A DNA stretch of 64,000 bases from DATBGO01 sp036558005 (GCA_036558005.1 DATBGO010000242.1:8798-72797), one strand, 5' to 3'. Shown: positions 39,575 through 49,321, counted from the first letter of the stretch. Notes: generated by a model from the letters alone, not told the origin. Numbers and translations: made by a program.

Positions 39575-41168
39575 TCTTGGCGTCGAGCACCAGCGGCACT
39601 GCCCGCGGGCCCGCCAGCCAGTCCCTGACCGGGGCCAGGTCGTCCGCTGAGCGCACGGTCACGCCCTCGCAGCCGAAGCCGCGCGCGATCGCCGCGATGT
39701 CGGCAGCCGGGAACCTGACCGTGTCCAGCTGGTGCCCGTCAGGCCCGAAGTGGTGCACCTCCGCGCCGTAGGCCGCGTCGTCATAGATCACGATCAGCAT
39801 CGGCAGGCCGAGCCGGACCGCGGTCTCCAGCTCGCTGACGCCCATCAGCGCGCCGCCGTCGCCCAGCGCGGCCACCGTCAGCCGGTCCGGCCTGGCGATG
39901 GCCGCCCCGATCGCGGAGCCGAGCCCGAGGCCGACCGACTGATAGGCCTGGGTGAAGCAGAACCCCTCGCAGTCGGGCACCGACAGGAACATGCTCGGGT
40001 ACCCCATGAAGTTGCCCGAGTCGATCGCGACGGTCCGCTCGGCCGGCAGCATGTCGTCCAGCGCGATCGTCAGCGCCCGCGGGTCGACGCAGCCGCCGCC
40101 GCTCTCGTCCTCGAACGGCACGTCCCGCCACCGCACCTGCCCGGCGATCCTGGCACGCAGCTGCGCGGACCGGTACCCGGCCCGCTGCTGGCCGGCTGCC
40201 AGCTCGGCGGCCACCGCCCGCGCGGTCGCCGCCACGTCGCCGGGCACGCCGACGTCGACCGGCCGGTGCGCGCCGAGCGCGGCCGGGTCGTCGTCGACCT
40301 GGGCCACGGCCGTGCCCGGGCTGATCAGCCTGCCGTGCCGCATCGTCCACATGTTCAGCGAGCAGCCCCAGCCGACCACCAGGTCGGCGCCCTGGATCAG
40401 CTCGGCGGCCAGCGGCGAGGCGAACCCGCCGCTGACATCCAGGTCCCACGGGCTGCCCCGGAACAGGCCCCTGGCCGCCGCCGAGGTGGCCAGCAGCGCC
40501 CCGCACCGGTCAGCCAGCCGCTCCAGGTCGGCGCGGGCACCCGACACCCTGGCCCCGCGCCCGGCGACGAACACCGGCGCGCTGGCCGCCGCGACCGCCG
40601 CCGCCAGCGCGCTCACCCCGGCGGGGTCAGGCGCCGCGGGCACCGCCGGGCTGGCCGGCCCGGCCGGGCCTGGCCCGGCGCACTGGCCGGCCTGCACGTC
40701 CAGCGGCATGGCCAGCAGCACGGTCCGGCGCTGCCCCGCCGCCAGCCGGTAGGCGCGCACCGCGTCGCTGGCCGCCGACTCCGCCGAGCGCAGCCGGGCC
40801 GGCGTCGCGCCGATCGCTTCGGCCAGCCCGGCCACGTCGATCCGGAAGTTCGACCGGACCGCCGCCTCCGGCACGTCGGCGGCCAGCACCAGCAGCGGGG
40901 TACGGCTCTTGGCCGCCTCGGTGATCGCGGTCACCGCGTTGGTCAGCCCGGGGCCCTGGTGCATGGTCACCACGCCGGGCCGCCCCGCCGTCCTGGCCCA
41001 GCCGTCGGCCATGCTGGCCGCCCCGTTCTCGTGCCGCGCCGCGATGAACCGCGCGCCGCCGGCCACCAGCGCGTTCGTGACGTGGAAGTTGCCGCTGCCG
41101 ACCAGGCCGAACACCGTGTCGGTGCCGAGGCCGGCCAGCGCGGCGCCGACCGCGTCGCTGGCCAGCAT
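39525..41168 (-). CDS. Thiamine pyrophosphate-dependent enzyme, acetolactate-synthase-like
   Basis: A 547-residue TPP enzyme. The N-terminal domain has VFGLVGSGNFHVTNALVAGGARFIAARHENGAASMADG (catalytic Glu in ARHEN), the middle domain APVFVAGRGARVSGA, and the C-terminal TPP-binding motif ALGDGGALMGVSELETAVRLGLPMLIVIYDDAAYG. It is not a standard anabolic IlvB; relatives include decarboxylases and lyases of catabolism. It is coupled to the upstream cyclase gene (TGATG) and overlaps amt by 50 bases. Confidence 0.88.
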   Translation of the reverse strand: MLASDAVGAALAGLGTDTVFGLVGSGNFHVTNALVAGGARFIAARHENGAASMADGWARTAGRPGVVTMHQGPGLTNAVTAITEAAKSRTPLLVLAADVPEAAVRSNFRIDVAGLAEAIGATPARLRSAESAASDAVRAYRLAAGQRRTVLLAMPLDVQAGQCAGPGPAGPASPAVPAAPDPAGVSALAAAVAAASAPVFVAGRGARVSGARADLERLADRCGALLATSAAARGLFRGSPWDLDVSGGFASPLAAELIQGADLVVGWGCSLNMWTMRHGRLISPGTAVAQVDDDPAALGAHRPVDVGVPGDVAATARAVAAELAAGQQRAGYRSAQLRARIAGQVRWRDVPFEDESGGGCVDPRALTIALDDMLPAERTVAIDSGNFMGYPSMFLSVPDCEGFCFTQAYQSVGLGLGSAIGAAIARPDRLTVAALGDGGALMGVSELETAVRLGLPMLIVIYDDAAYGAEVHHFGPDGHQLDTVRFPAADIAAIARGFGCEGVTVRSADDLAPVRDWLAGPRAVPLVLDAKITSARGSWWLEEAFRH

Positions 41169-41941
41169 CAGCCGCGCTCGACCAGCGCCAGCACCCGGGT
41201 CGGGCTGCCCGAACCGCCGACGATCGGCAGCGGGCCGGCGATCAGCACCGCGCCGGTGGCCGGCAGGGCGGCCAGGTTCTGCAGCTGGGTGAGGCCGTAC
41301 TTGCCGGCGCCGAGCAGCGAGGAATGGCAGGGGAACGGCGGGTCGAACGAATGCGCGGTCCCCGCGTCGGTGCCGACCGTCTCGGTCCCCAGCCCGATCA
41401 GCGGGGTCTGGGTGGCCAGCCACTGCGCGCACGGCACCGAGATGCCCGGGGTGTGCGGCCCGGTCTCGTTCGCGTTCAGGAACTCCTCCTGGCTGCCCGA
41501 CCTGGCGTCCCAGCCGGTGCGGTAGAGCAGCCAGCCCGCTGGCAGCGGCCCGTTCGCCGCCTCCCAGGCCTTGACGTGCTCGATCTCCAGCAGGAAATCG
41601 GGGTCGGCGGCGGCCTGCTCGCTGAAGTCGAGCACGACCGCGGGCGCGATCAGGCTGGTGACCGGCACCTGCGCGACGTCCTGGCCGTCCTTGCCGGTCA
41701 CCCAGTGCACCGGCGCGTCGAAGTGGGTGCCGGTGTGCTCGCCGGTGCTGATGTCGTTCCAGTACCAGGCCGGGCCGCGCTCGTCGTACCTGCTGATCTC
41801 GTGCAGGGCGAAGGTGGCGGTATTGCCGAACGGCTCTGGCAGCTTGATCACCGGGGTGCTGGACTCAAGCCGCGCGGTGAGATCGATGACCTCGATCGTG
41901 GCGGCGCGGATCGCCGAGACGAGCTGGTCGAGAACGGGCAT
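41168..41941 (-). CDS. Cyclase family protein (kynurenine-formamidase-like metal hydrolase)
   Basis: A 257-residue enzyme. The metal-binding motif HTGTHFDAPVHW (HxGTHxDxPxH) is in the centre, with a later conserved TETVGTDAGTAHSFDPPFPCHSSLLGAGKYGLTQLQNL. Family members hydrolyse amides such as N-formylkynurenine or isatin, or dehydrate. It is translated before the TPP-dependent enzyme, suggesting a shared catabolic route. Divergent from the hydrolase at 42063. Confidence 0.88.
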   Translation of the reverse strand: MPVLDQLVSAIRAATIEVIDLTARLESSTPVIKLPEPFGNTATFALHEISRYDERGPAWYWNDISTGEHTGTHFDAPVHWVTGKDGQDVAQVPVTSLIAPAVVLDFSEQAAADPDFLLEIEHVKAWEAANGPLPAGWLLYRTGWDARSGSQEEFLNANETGPHTPGISVPCAQWLATQTPLIGLGTETVGTDAGTAHSFDPPFPCHSSLLGAGKYGLTQLQNLAALPATGAVLIAGPLPIVGGSGSPTRVLALVERG

Positions 41942-42062
41942 GACATGGCCTCCGGTCAGCGTCGCGGAATCCCGCGGGGACCACAACAGACTGCCGTAGC
42001 CGGCCCTGGCAGGGAAGCCCGGGGCCGGCCGGGTCGTCACTGCTGGCAGGCAGAATGGAGCC

Positions 42063-42839
42063 ATGAGCTCGCCTGTGACAAAAGCCGCGACCCTGGTAAC
42101 CGACGACGGCGTGGCCATTGACGCGGTCCACCTGCCCGGCGACGACCGGCTCGCGCTGGTGCTGGCGCACGGCTTCACGCTGCACTGGCAGCGGCCCTCG
42201 GTCTGGCGGGCCGCCCGGAGCCTGAACCGGCACGGCGGCGTGATCACCTTCGACTTCCGCGGCCACGGCCGGTCCGGCGGTCTGTCCACGCTCGGCGACA
42301 TGGAAATCAACGACCTGGACGTGACCGTCGGGTACGCGCGCGAGCTGGGCTACCGGCGCGTCGCCACGGTGGGCTTCTCGATGGGCGCCTCCATCGTGCT
42401 GCGGCACGCGGCCATCCGCGGCGGGGTGGACGCGGTGGTGTCGGTCAGCGGCCCGGGCTGGTGGTACTACCGCGGGACCCGGCTGATGCGCCGGGTGCAC
42501 CTGGCGATCGAGCACCGTACCGGGCGGCTGGTCACCCGGACCTTCCTGAACACCAGGATCTCCGGGCAGCGCTGGGACCCGGTGCCGATGCCGCCGGACG
42601 AGGCGGCGGCGCGGATCTCCCCGGTGCCGCTGCTGATCGTGCACGGCGACCAGGACAAGTACTTCCCGCTCCAGCACGCGCGGCGGCTGTACGAGGCCGC
42701 GGGCGAGCCGAGGGAACTGTGGACCGAGCAGGGCTTCGGGCACGCCGAGTCGGCCGCGGACGCGGCGCTGCTGGACCGGATCGGCGCCTGGGCCGCCACT
42801 GCCGCCGCGGTGACCGCGGCCCCGAACGTGGTCGCCTGA
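42063..42839 (+). CDS. Alpha/beta hydrolase
   Basis: A 258-residue hydrolase. The oxyanion HGFT, nucleophile elbow GFSMGAS (Ser), an acid in VHGDQDKYFP and the catalytic His in EQGFGHAES complete the triad. It resembles small esterases and acyl-dipeptidyl-like hydrolases; substrate unknown. Divergent from the cyclase operon over a 121-base gap. Confidence 0.88.
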   Translation: MSSPVTKAATLVTDDGVAIDAVHLPGDDRLALVLAHGFTLHWQRPSVWRAARSLNRHGGVITFDFRGHGRSGGLSTLGDMEINDLDVTVGYARELGYRRVATVGFSMGASIVLRHAAIRGGVDAVVSVSGPGWWYYRGTRLMRRVHLAIEHRTGRLVTRTFLNTRISGQRWDPVPMPPDEAAARISPVPLLIVHGDQDKYFPLQHARRLYEAAGEPRELWTEQGFGHAESAADAALLDRIGAWAATAAAVTAAPNVVA

Positions 42840-42917
42840 GCCCGGCCGCTGCCCGGCTGGACCGGCTCAGGGCGATCGGCTAGATTCCTGCGGATCGAGC
42901 GTGAAAGCAGGGCCGTC

Positions 42918-43553
42918 ATGCCGTTCTGGTGGCGCGGGAACGACCCCGCGCGATACCGGCCAAGCCGGCATATCTGGCTGCGGGTGGTGCTGATCCTGGC
43001 CATCGTGGTCCTGCTGATCCAGGCGGTGCCAACGCCGTGGGCGGTACACATCGGCGGCCGGTTCACCCCGCTGGGGCAATGGCAGGGCTACGGCCGGGTG
43101 CGGGCCAGCAACGGCGGCCGCTACCTGCTCTACGCCCAGCTGGAGGGCGGCCTCTTCAACGGCGGCCCGGCCCGGTGCGCCAGCGACGAATGCTCGACCC
43201 TGACCGGCAGCGCGAAATTGTGCGCCGAGAACGGCCGCACCTACGCGTTCCGGCTGGACGGGGCGGTGCACGGCTGGCTGACCACCGACGGCTCACTGAC
43301 CTCGATCGACCTGTCCGGCAGCCAGCCGGTCCCGCTGCCGGCCGGGCAGGTGGTGGCGCTGCGGGGCCGCTGGCACGGGCCGGCCCTGGCGCTGGCCAGC
43401 CCGGACAGCTCCTTCACCGAGGTGTTCACCCCGCGCGGGGCGATCAGGACCGCCACCTCCGCCGCGGACGCGGGCACCGCCAGCGTGACGCTCAGGTTCG
43501 GGTCAGCCGGCCAGTTCGCCGCCGCCTGCCGCGCGCTGGCCGCGGCCAGCTGA
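42918..43553 (+). CDS. Membrane-anchored extracytoplasmic protein of unknown function
   Basis: A 211-residue protein. A basic start (RPSRHIWLR) is followed by one hydrophobic helix (about residues 21-38), and the remainder is predominantly beta-type and probably outside. Two cysteines at residues about 93 and 98 (ARCASDECST), and Cys in KLCAENG, could form disulfides. No family is recognised. It follows the hydrolase by 78 bases on the same strand. Confidence 0.65.
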   Translation: MPFWWRGNDPARYRPSRHIWLRVVLILAIVVLLIQAVPTPWAVHIGGRFTPLGQWQGYGRVRASNGGRYLLYAQLEGGLFNGGPARCASDECSTLTGSAKLCAENGRTYAFRLDGAVHGWLTTDGSLTSIDLSGSQPVPLPAGQVVALRGRWHGPALALASPDSSFTEVFTPRGAIRTATSAADAGTASVTLRFGSAGQFAAACRALAAAS

Positions 43554-43567
43554 CCACCGCCGGACGG

Positions 43568-44434
43568 TCAGCCGAACGCCCAGTTCAGCAGCCGCCTCGC
43601 GGCGGTGAACCTGGACTGCGGGTCGGTCCCCGAGGTGTAGAGCACCACGCCGACCAGGGCCCGGCCGGCCCGGACCGCCTCGAACAGCAGGCAGTACCCG
43701 GCCGCGCTGGTCCAGCCGGTCTTGATCCCGGTCGCGCCCCGGTAGCTGCCCAGCAGCAGGTTGGTGTTCTTCCAGTAATAGGCGTGGTGGGCGGGGGTGG
43801 CGGACAGGTAGTGGCTGTGCTGGCCGACGATCCGGCGGAACACCTTGCGCGCCATCGCCGCCCTGGCCAGGGTCAGCAGGTCGGCCGGCGTGGAGTAGGT
43901 AGCGCGGGCGGAGGGCCAGGGCAGGCCGTCGAAGTTGGCGAAGTGGGTCCGGTGCATGCCCAGCTTCCTGGCGGTGGCGTTCATCGTGGCCACGAACCGC
44001 CGCCAGCCCCGTCCGTAGGTGCTGGCCAGCGCGTACGCCGCGTCCGCACCGGAGGGCAGCAGCATCGCCTCCAGCAGCTGCCGGGCGGTCAGCACGTCAC
44101 CGGCCCGCAGCCCGGCGCTGCCCGCGCCGTGGCTGCGGGCGTAGGCGGGCACCGCGCTGGTGATCCTGACCTTCCGCTCCAGGTTCCCGGCACGGATCAC
44201 CACCAGCGCGGTCATCACCTTGGTGATGCTGGCGATCGGGCGCCGCACGTTCTCGTTGCGGCCCCACAGGCGGCGGCCGGTGGCCGCGTTCATCAGCTCC
44301 GCGCCCCGGGCGTGGATCCGGTGCGGGACGCTCCGGCGCGCCACCACGGCGGCGCTGGCCGGCTGCGGGCCGGCGGTGAGCAGTAGCAGGCAGGCCGCCG
44401 CGACGGCGGCGAGGGCGGCGGTTAACCGCGGCAC
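43568..44434 (-). CDS. D-alanyl-D-alanine carboxypeptidase
   Basis: A 288-residue exported penicillin-binding protein of class C. After a signal peptide (LTAALAAVAAACLLLLTA then ASA), the SxxK motif is SITK, the second motif SGA in LLPSGADAAYALA, and KTGWTSAAGYCL the third. It trims pentapeptides in peptidoglycan. Asn of the usual SGN is Ala, a known variant in actinobacteria. It is convergent with the preceding gene. Confidence 0.9.
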   Translation of the reverse strand: MPRLTAALAAVAAACLLLLTAGPQPASAAVVARRSVPHRIHARGAELMNAATGRRLWGRNENVRRPIASITKVMTALVVIRAGNLERKVRITSAVPAYARSHGAGSAGLRAGDVLTARQLLEAMLLPSGADAAYALASTYGRGWRRFVATMNATARKLGMHRTHFANFDGLPWPSARATYSTPADLLTLARAAMARKVFRRIVGQHSHYLSATPAHHAYYWKNTNLLLGSYRGATGIKTGWTSAAGYCLLFEAVRAGRALVGVVLYTSGTDPQSRFTAARRLLNWAFG

Positions 44435-44449
44435 GGCAACTCCCGTTCC

Positions 44450-45898
44450 TCACCAGCCGGCCGGCAGCGGCATCCCCTCGGTGTAGCCCGCCGCGCCCTG
44501 CACGCCGACCACCGCCCGCTGGTGCAGTTCCTCCAGGTCGCCCGCGCCCGCGTAGGCGCACGCGCTGCGCAACCCGGCCGTTATCGCATCAAGCAGATCT
44601 TCCACCCCGGGACGGTCCGGATTCAGGTACATCCGGGAAGTCGAGATCCCTTCCTCGAACAGTTCCTTGCGGGCCCGCTCGAACGGCGAGTCCGACGCGG
44701 TCCGCAGCCGCACCGCCCGGGCCGACGCCATGCCGAAGCTCTCCTTGTACAGCCGGCCCTCGCTGTCCCTGAACACGTCGCCCGGTGACTCATAGGTGCC
44801 CGCGAACCAGGACCCGATCATCACGTTCGACGCCCCCGCGGCCAGCGCGAGCGCGACGTCGCGCGGATGCCGGACGCCGCCGTCGGCCCACACGTGCGCG
44901 CCGAGCTGCCTGGCCTGCGCCGCGCACTCCAGGATCGCGCTGAACTGCGGCCGGCCCACCCCGGTCATCATCCGGGTGGTGCACATCGCACCCGGGCCCA
45001 CCCCGACCTTCACGATGTCGGCGCCGGCCGTCACCAGGTCCGCGACGCCAGCCGCGGTGACCACGTTGCCGGCCACCAGCGGCGGGCAGCCCGGCCCGCT
45101 GCCGAGCGCCCCGCGCACTGCCCGCAGCGCCTCGATCATCCGGTCCTGGTGCCCGTGCGCGGTGTCGATGACCAGCAGATCAGCGCCGGCGTCGGCGAGC
45201 AGCTTCGCCTTGGCGGCCACGTCGCCGTTGATGCCGATCGCCGCGCCGACCCGCAGCTGGCCGCGGTCGTCGGTGGCCGGCTCGTACAACGTCGCGCGCA
45301 GCGCCCCGGTCCTGGTCAGTATGCCCACGCAGCGGCCGCCGGCGTCCAGCACCGGCGCCAGCCGGTGCCGCCCCTCGTGCAGCAGGCTGAACGCGTGCTC
45401 GGGATCGGTCCCGGCCGGCAGCGTCAGCAGCCCGGTGGACATGACCTGGCGCAGCTGGGTGAACCGGTCGACACCCTGGCAGTCGGCCTCGGTGACGACC
45501 CCGGCCGGCCGTCCGTCGGTCACCACGATGATCGCGCTGTGCGCCCGCTTGGGCAGCAGGCTGAGCGCGTGCCCGGTGGTCGCGTCCGGGCCCAGCGTCA
45601 GCGGGGTGTCGTAGACCAGGTCGCGCTCCTTGACCCAGGACATCACCTCCGTGACGACATCGACCGGTATGTCCTGCGGCAGCACCGTCAGGCCGCCCCG
45701 GCGGGCGAGTGTCTCGGCCATCCGCCTCCCGGCCACCGCGGTCATGTTGGCCACCACCACCGGGATCGTCGTGCCGCTGCCGTCCCTGGTGGCCAGGCTC
45801 ACGTCGAGCCTGGAGGCCACCGCGGACCGGGTCGGCACCAGGAACACGTCGCTGTAGGTCAGGTCGTGCGGCGGCTGCCGCTCAGCATGGAATCGCAC
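44450..45898 (-). CDS. guaB1: GuaB1-family IMP dehydrogenase-related protein
   Basis: A 482-residue enzyme with an IMPDH barrel split by a CBS pair (about residues 90-215). The catalytic loop is GVGPGAMCTTRMMTGVG. GuaB1 proteins of actinobacteria are about this length and act as GMP reductase. GTG 45898 begins VRFHAERQPPHDLTYSDVFLVP, as the family does. It diverges from the FolP2-like gene. Confidence 0.87.
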   Translation of the reverse strand: MRFHAERQPPHDLTYSDVFLVPTRSAVASRLDVSLATRDGSGTTIPVVVANMTAVAGRRMAETLARRGGLTVLPQDIPVDVVTEVMSWVKERDLVYDTPLTLGPDATTGHALSLLPKRAHSAIIVVTDGRPAGVVTEADCQGVDRFTQLRQVMSTGLLTLPAGTDPEHAFSLLHEGRHRLAPVLDAGGRCVGILTRTGALRATLYEPATDDRGQLRVGAAIGINGDVAAKAKLLADAGADLLVIDTAHGHQDRMIEALRAVRGALGSGPGCPPLVAGNVVTAAGVADLVTAGADIVKVGVGPGAMCTTRMMTGVGRPQFSAILECAAQARQLGAHVWADGGVRHPRDVALALAAGASNVMIGSWFAGTYESPGDVFRDSEGRLYKESFGMASARAVRLRTASDSPFERARKELFEEGISTSRMYLNPDRPGVEDLLDAITAGLRSACAYAGAGDLEELHQRAVVGVQGAAGYTEGMPLPAGW

Positions 45899-45967
45899 CC
45901 TTCGATTCTGCCTTGCCCTGGCGGTGCCGGTCCGCCCCGGCCGGCTGGGCCCCGGCTGGGCAGGCCC

Positions 45968-45973
45968 TATCCT
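45968..45973 (+). promoter_or_regulatory. -10 element of a leaderless folP2-like transcript
   Basis: TATCCT ends seven bases before GTG 45981, and no Shine-Dalgarno is present, so transcription probably begins on or next to the start codon. Confidence 0.5.
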
Positions 45974-45980
45974 GGCGCCC

Positions 45981-46820
45981 GTGACCACCCCCAGCACGCT
46001 GCGGCTCGGGCAGCACGAGTGGCCGCCCGGCCGCTGCGGGATCATGGCAGTGATCAACCGGACGCCGGACTCGTTCTTCGATCACGGCGCCACCTACGAG
46101 TTCGGCGCCGCGCTCGCCGCGGCACGCCGCGCGGTGGCCGACGGCGCCGGCGTCATCGACATCGGCGGGGTGAAGGCGGGCCCGGGCGCCGAGGTCGGGG
46201 TGGCAGAGGAGATCAGGCGGGTCGCCGGGCTGGTCCGGGCGGTCAAGGACGCCCACCCCGAGGTGGCGGTCAGCGTGGACACCTGGCGGGCCGAGGTCGG
46301 CGAGGCGGTCGCCCTGGCCGGGGCGGACCTGCTCAACGACGCCTGGGGCGGGGTCGACCCGCGGCTGGCCGAGGTCGCCGCCGCGCACCGGATCGGGCTG
46401 GTCTGCTCGCACGCGGGCGGGCTCACGCCGCGGACCGGGCCGCACCGGCCCGGCTACCGAGACGTGCTGGCCGCGGTGGCCGCCGACGTCACCGCGCAGG
46501 CGCGGCGGGCGGTCGCCGCCGGGGTGGCGCCCGACGCGATCCTGATCGACCCGGCGCACGACTTCGGCAAGAACACCTGGCATTCACTGGAAGTCACCCG
46601 CCGGCTCGGCGAGCTGACCGGCACCGGCTGGCCGGTCCTGGTGGCGGTGTCCAACAAGGACTTCGTCGGCGAGACCCTCGGCCTGCCGACCAGCAAGCGC
46701 GGCCCGGGCACGGCGGCCACCCTGGCGGTCAGCGCGTGGCTCGGCGCCAGGCTCGTCCGGGTGCATGACGTCCCGGCCGCCCGCCGGGCCCTGGATGCGG
46801 TGCGCTGGGCGGCCGGCTAG
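45981..46820 (+). CDS. Dihydropteroate-synthase-like protein (FolP2 type)
   Basis: A 279-residue TIM barrel. GIMAVINRTPDSFFDHG matches the DHPS first motif (usually NVTPDSF). The pterin/diphosphate loop reads DIGGVKAGPG in place of DIGGESTRPG, the change found in the mycobacterial FolP2 paralogue, which lacks DHPS activity and whose role is unclear. The C-terminal HD-x-x-AARRALDAV is present. The leaderless promoter is shared in the intergenic gap with guaB1. Confidence 0.85.
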   Translation: MTTPSTLRLGQHEWPPGRCGIMAVINRTPDSFFDHGATYEFGAALAAARRAVADGAGVIDIGGVKAGPGAEVGVAEEIRRVAGLVRAVKDAHPEVAVSVDTWRAEVGEAVALAGADLLNDAWGGVDPRLAEVAAAHRIGLVCSHAGGLTPRTGPHRPGYRDVLAAVAADVTAQARRAVAAGVAPDAILIDPAHDFGKNTWHSLEVTRRLGELTGTGWPVLVAVSNKDFVGETLGLPTSKRGPGTAATLAVSAWLGARLVRVHDVPAARRALDAVRWAAG

Positions 46821-46826
46821 CTCCGG

Positions 46827-47633
46827 TTAGGAGTTGAAGGCGGCGTAGATGATCGCGGTGAGGCGGTCTACCATCTCCGCCCTGGGCAGCCTGACCTCGA
46901 CGCTCAGCAGGTAGTTGACCCGCTCCAGCATCATCAGGCAGGCCACCGCGGTCAGCTCGGCGTGCTCGGGCTGGCCGCCGTCGGCCCGCCGGGCGGCCGC
47001 GGTCATGCCCTGGGTGATCGCCTCGGCCAGCCGGAACAGCTGCTGCAGCCCGTCGCCCCACACCTCCTCGCCGACCGCGTCGGCCTGGCTGAGGATCCGG
47101 ATCACCGGGGCGTGCGCGGCATAGGTGTCGCAGAAGCTCTCCACCCAGTCCCGCAGCGCCTTGCGGCCCGCCTCGTTCCTGGTCACCACGGGGAAGTCGC
47201 CGCTGATCAGCTCCATGTCGTGCAGCGCGTCCCGCAGCAGCGCCTTGAACAGGTCGTCTTTGTTGGAGAAGTACAGGTAGAACGTGCCATGCGAGGTCTT
47301 GGCCCGGCGCACCACGTCATCCACCCGGACCGCCATGAACCCGCGCTCGTCGAACTCGGCCAGGCCCGCCTCGAGCAGCTTGCGTACTGTCTTGCGGCCC
47401 TGCGCCCCCAGCTCGCGGCCCTGCGCGGGCTGGCCGCCGCCCAGTGACGGCCGCCCCCGCCGCGAATTCGCCTGATGGCTCCTGGCCGGCTGGCCCCCTG
47501 CGGTCACGCCCACGGCAGTCCGCCCTTCCGCGGCGCGGCCGTCCGCTTGTCTGTCTGTCAAGGCTTCCCGTCCCGCGGCGCCTTCTGGCCCGCTGCACTG
47601 GTCTTGCCTGGCGTTGCCAGAGTCGCCGTTCAT
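46827..47633 (-). CDS. TetR-family transcriptional regulator
   Basis: A 268-residue regulator. An unusually long, charged tail of about 80 residues precedes a TetR DNA-binding domain (RKTVRKLLEAGLAEFDERGFMAVRVDDVVRRAKTSHGTFYLYFSNKDDLF). The C-terminal domain holds WVESFCDTYAAHAPVIRILSQAD. It is convergent with the FolP2-like gene by six bases. The start could be shorter than drawn. Confidence 0.83.
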   Translation of the reverse strand: MNGDSGNARQDQCSGPEGAAGREALTDRQADGRAAEGRTAVGVTAGGQPARSHQANSRRGRPSLGGGQPAQGRELGAQGRKTVRKLLEAGLAEFDERGFMAVRVDDVVRRAKTSHGTFYLYFSNKDDLFKALLRDALHDMELISGDFPVVTRNEAGRKALRDWVESFCDTYAAHAPVIRILSQADAVGEEVWGDGLQQLFRLAEAITQGMTAAARRADGGQPEHAELTAVACLMMLERVNYLLSVEVRLPRAEMVDRLTAIIYAAFNS

Positions 47634-47687
47634 GCAGGCGAGCCTAGCCTCAGTAACCGCTAAGCCCGCGGCTTTCCCCGGCTGCCG

Positions 47688-47960
47688 CTACCAGGCGCCA
47701 GGGCAGGTCTCGTGCATCCACCAGCCGCCGGCCCGCCGCCGGACCTCTTCGTCGGCGCCGATCGTCTGCCCGCATCGCTCGCAGACCCGGCCAGGCGCGT
47801 GCGCGGCGTTGTCCGCGCCGGCTAACTGGAATCTGTCTACCTGGTCCGATGGTCTCATGTCGTAGTAACGGTCGCGCAGCCGGCGGCGGGCATCACCCAT
47901 CCTGACGCTGACCCGCACGCCCCGCCCGGTGCCCGGGCCCCCGTCGCGCTGGCTAGTCAT
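47688..47960 (-). CDS. Small protein with a Zn-ribbon-like motif
   Basis: A 90-residue protein. The C-terminal CERCGQTIGADEEV then WWMHETC gives CxxC...HxxC, a plausible zinc site, after a basic MGDARRRLRDRYYDMRPSDQ segment. The start is ATG 47960; upstream codons in frame look non-coding. Function unknown. Confidence 0.6.
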   Translation of the reverse strand: MTSQRDGGPGTGRGVRVSVRMGDARRRLRDRYYDMRPSDQVDRFQLAGADNAAHAPGRVCERCGQTIGADEEVRRRAGGWWMHETCPGAW

Positions 47961-48006
47961 GAATTCAGTATGCCCCCGTCCGGCCTGGCTGGCGGGCTGG
48001 CCGCTG

Positions 48007-49315
48007 TCAGCGACCGAGCACGTCGGCCAGGTAGCCGTTGCCGAACCTGCGGTCAGGGTCCAGCTTGTCACGCAGTGCCAGGAAATCAGCGAATTTCGGG
48101 TACGCGCCGGCCAGGTAGCCGGCCTGCCTGGTGTGCAGCTTGCCCCAGTGCGGGCGGCCGCCCGCGGCGGTCAGCACCGCCTCCATGGCGGCGAAGTAGT
48201 CCTGGTGCGGCGCCTGGTGGTAGACGTGCATGGCGATGTAGGCGCTGTCCCTGCCGTAGCCGGTGGACAGCCACACGTCGTCGGCCGGGGCGACCCTGAC
48301 CTCGATCGGGAAGCTGATCCGCCAGTCCCTGCGGGCGAACAGGGCGCGGATCTCGGCCAGCACGCCGGGCAGCTCGGCCCGCGGGATCGCGTACTCCTGC
48401 TCCTTGAACCGGACCCGGCGCGGGCTGGTGAACACCCGGTAGGCGGCGTCGGTGTAACCGCGCGCGCTGAGCCCCCGGCTGGCCACCGCGTTCAGCCGGG
48501 GGATCAGCCCGGGGACCCGGTGGCCGAGCGCGCAGCCGGCGGCGAAGACGGTGTTGGCAAGGAACTCGTCGTCGAGCCACCGGCGGACGGCGGGCAGCGG
48601 CCGCGGCGGGCCGGGCGAGGTGTTGTTCCGCTTGGTCAGGCAGCCTTCGGTGTGCGGGAACCAGTAGAACTCGAAGTGCTCGTTCTGGCTGGTCAGCTCG
48701 TCCAGCCTGGCGATCACCTCGGCCCAGCGCATCGGCTCCTCGCGGGCGGCGAGCAAGAACGCGGGCACCACCCGGAAGGTCACGGCGGTCAGGATGCCCA
48801 GCGCGCCGAGGCCGGTGCGGGCGGCGTCGAACAGCCCGCCGGCCGGGTCCGCGGCCGAGCAGGTCAGCACCGAGCCATCGGCCAGCACCAGTTCCAGCCC
48901 GGTGACCTGGGCCGCCATCCCGCCGGTGTCCCGCCCGGTGCCGTGGGTCCCGGTCTGGATCGCGCCGGCCACCGTCTGCACCTGGATGTCACCCATGTTG
49001 GCCAGCGCGAGCCCGGCCGCCAGCAGCGCCTCGTTCAGCGCCCGCAGCTGGCATCCGGCCTCGACGGTAACCAGGCCCGCCGCCTTGTCCAGCGACCTGA
49101 TCCTGGTCAGCCCGCCGGGCCGCAGCAGTACCCCGTCGGTGCTGGCGGCCGGGGTGAAGGAGTGCCCCGACCCGGCCATCCGGATGGCCAGGCCGTCCTG
49201 CGCGGCCCGGCGGACCTGCGCGGCGACCTGTTCGGTGCTGGCCGGGACGGCGATCCTGGCCGGCCGCGCGGTGACGTTGCCGGCCCAGTTCCGCCAGCTG
49301 CCTGCGCGGGGGGTC
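48007..49315 (-). CDS. FAD-linked sugar-1,4-lactone oxidase
   Basis: A 436-residue vanillyl-alcohol-oxidase-fold enzyme (stop 48007, GTG 49317). AGSGHSFTPAAST includes the His that covalently carries FAD; GDIQVQTVAGAIQTGTHGTG follows. The C-terminal ALO domain holds AMHVYHQ and GGRPHWGKLHTRQ. It matches D-arabinono/L-gulono-1,4-lactone oxidases, which make ascorbate-like compounds; donors in actinobacteria vary. The start lies four bases after the MFS stop, so the two form an operon. Confidence 0.9.
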
Positions 49316-49321
49316 ACCGGG

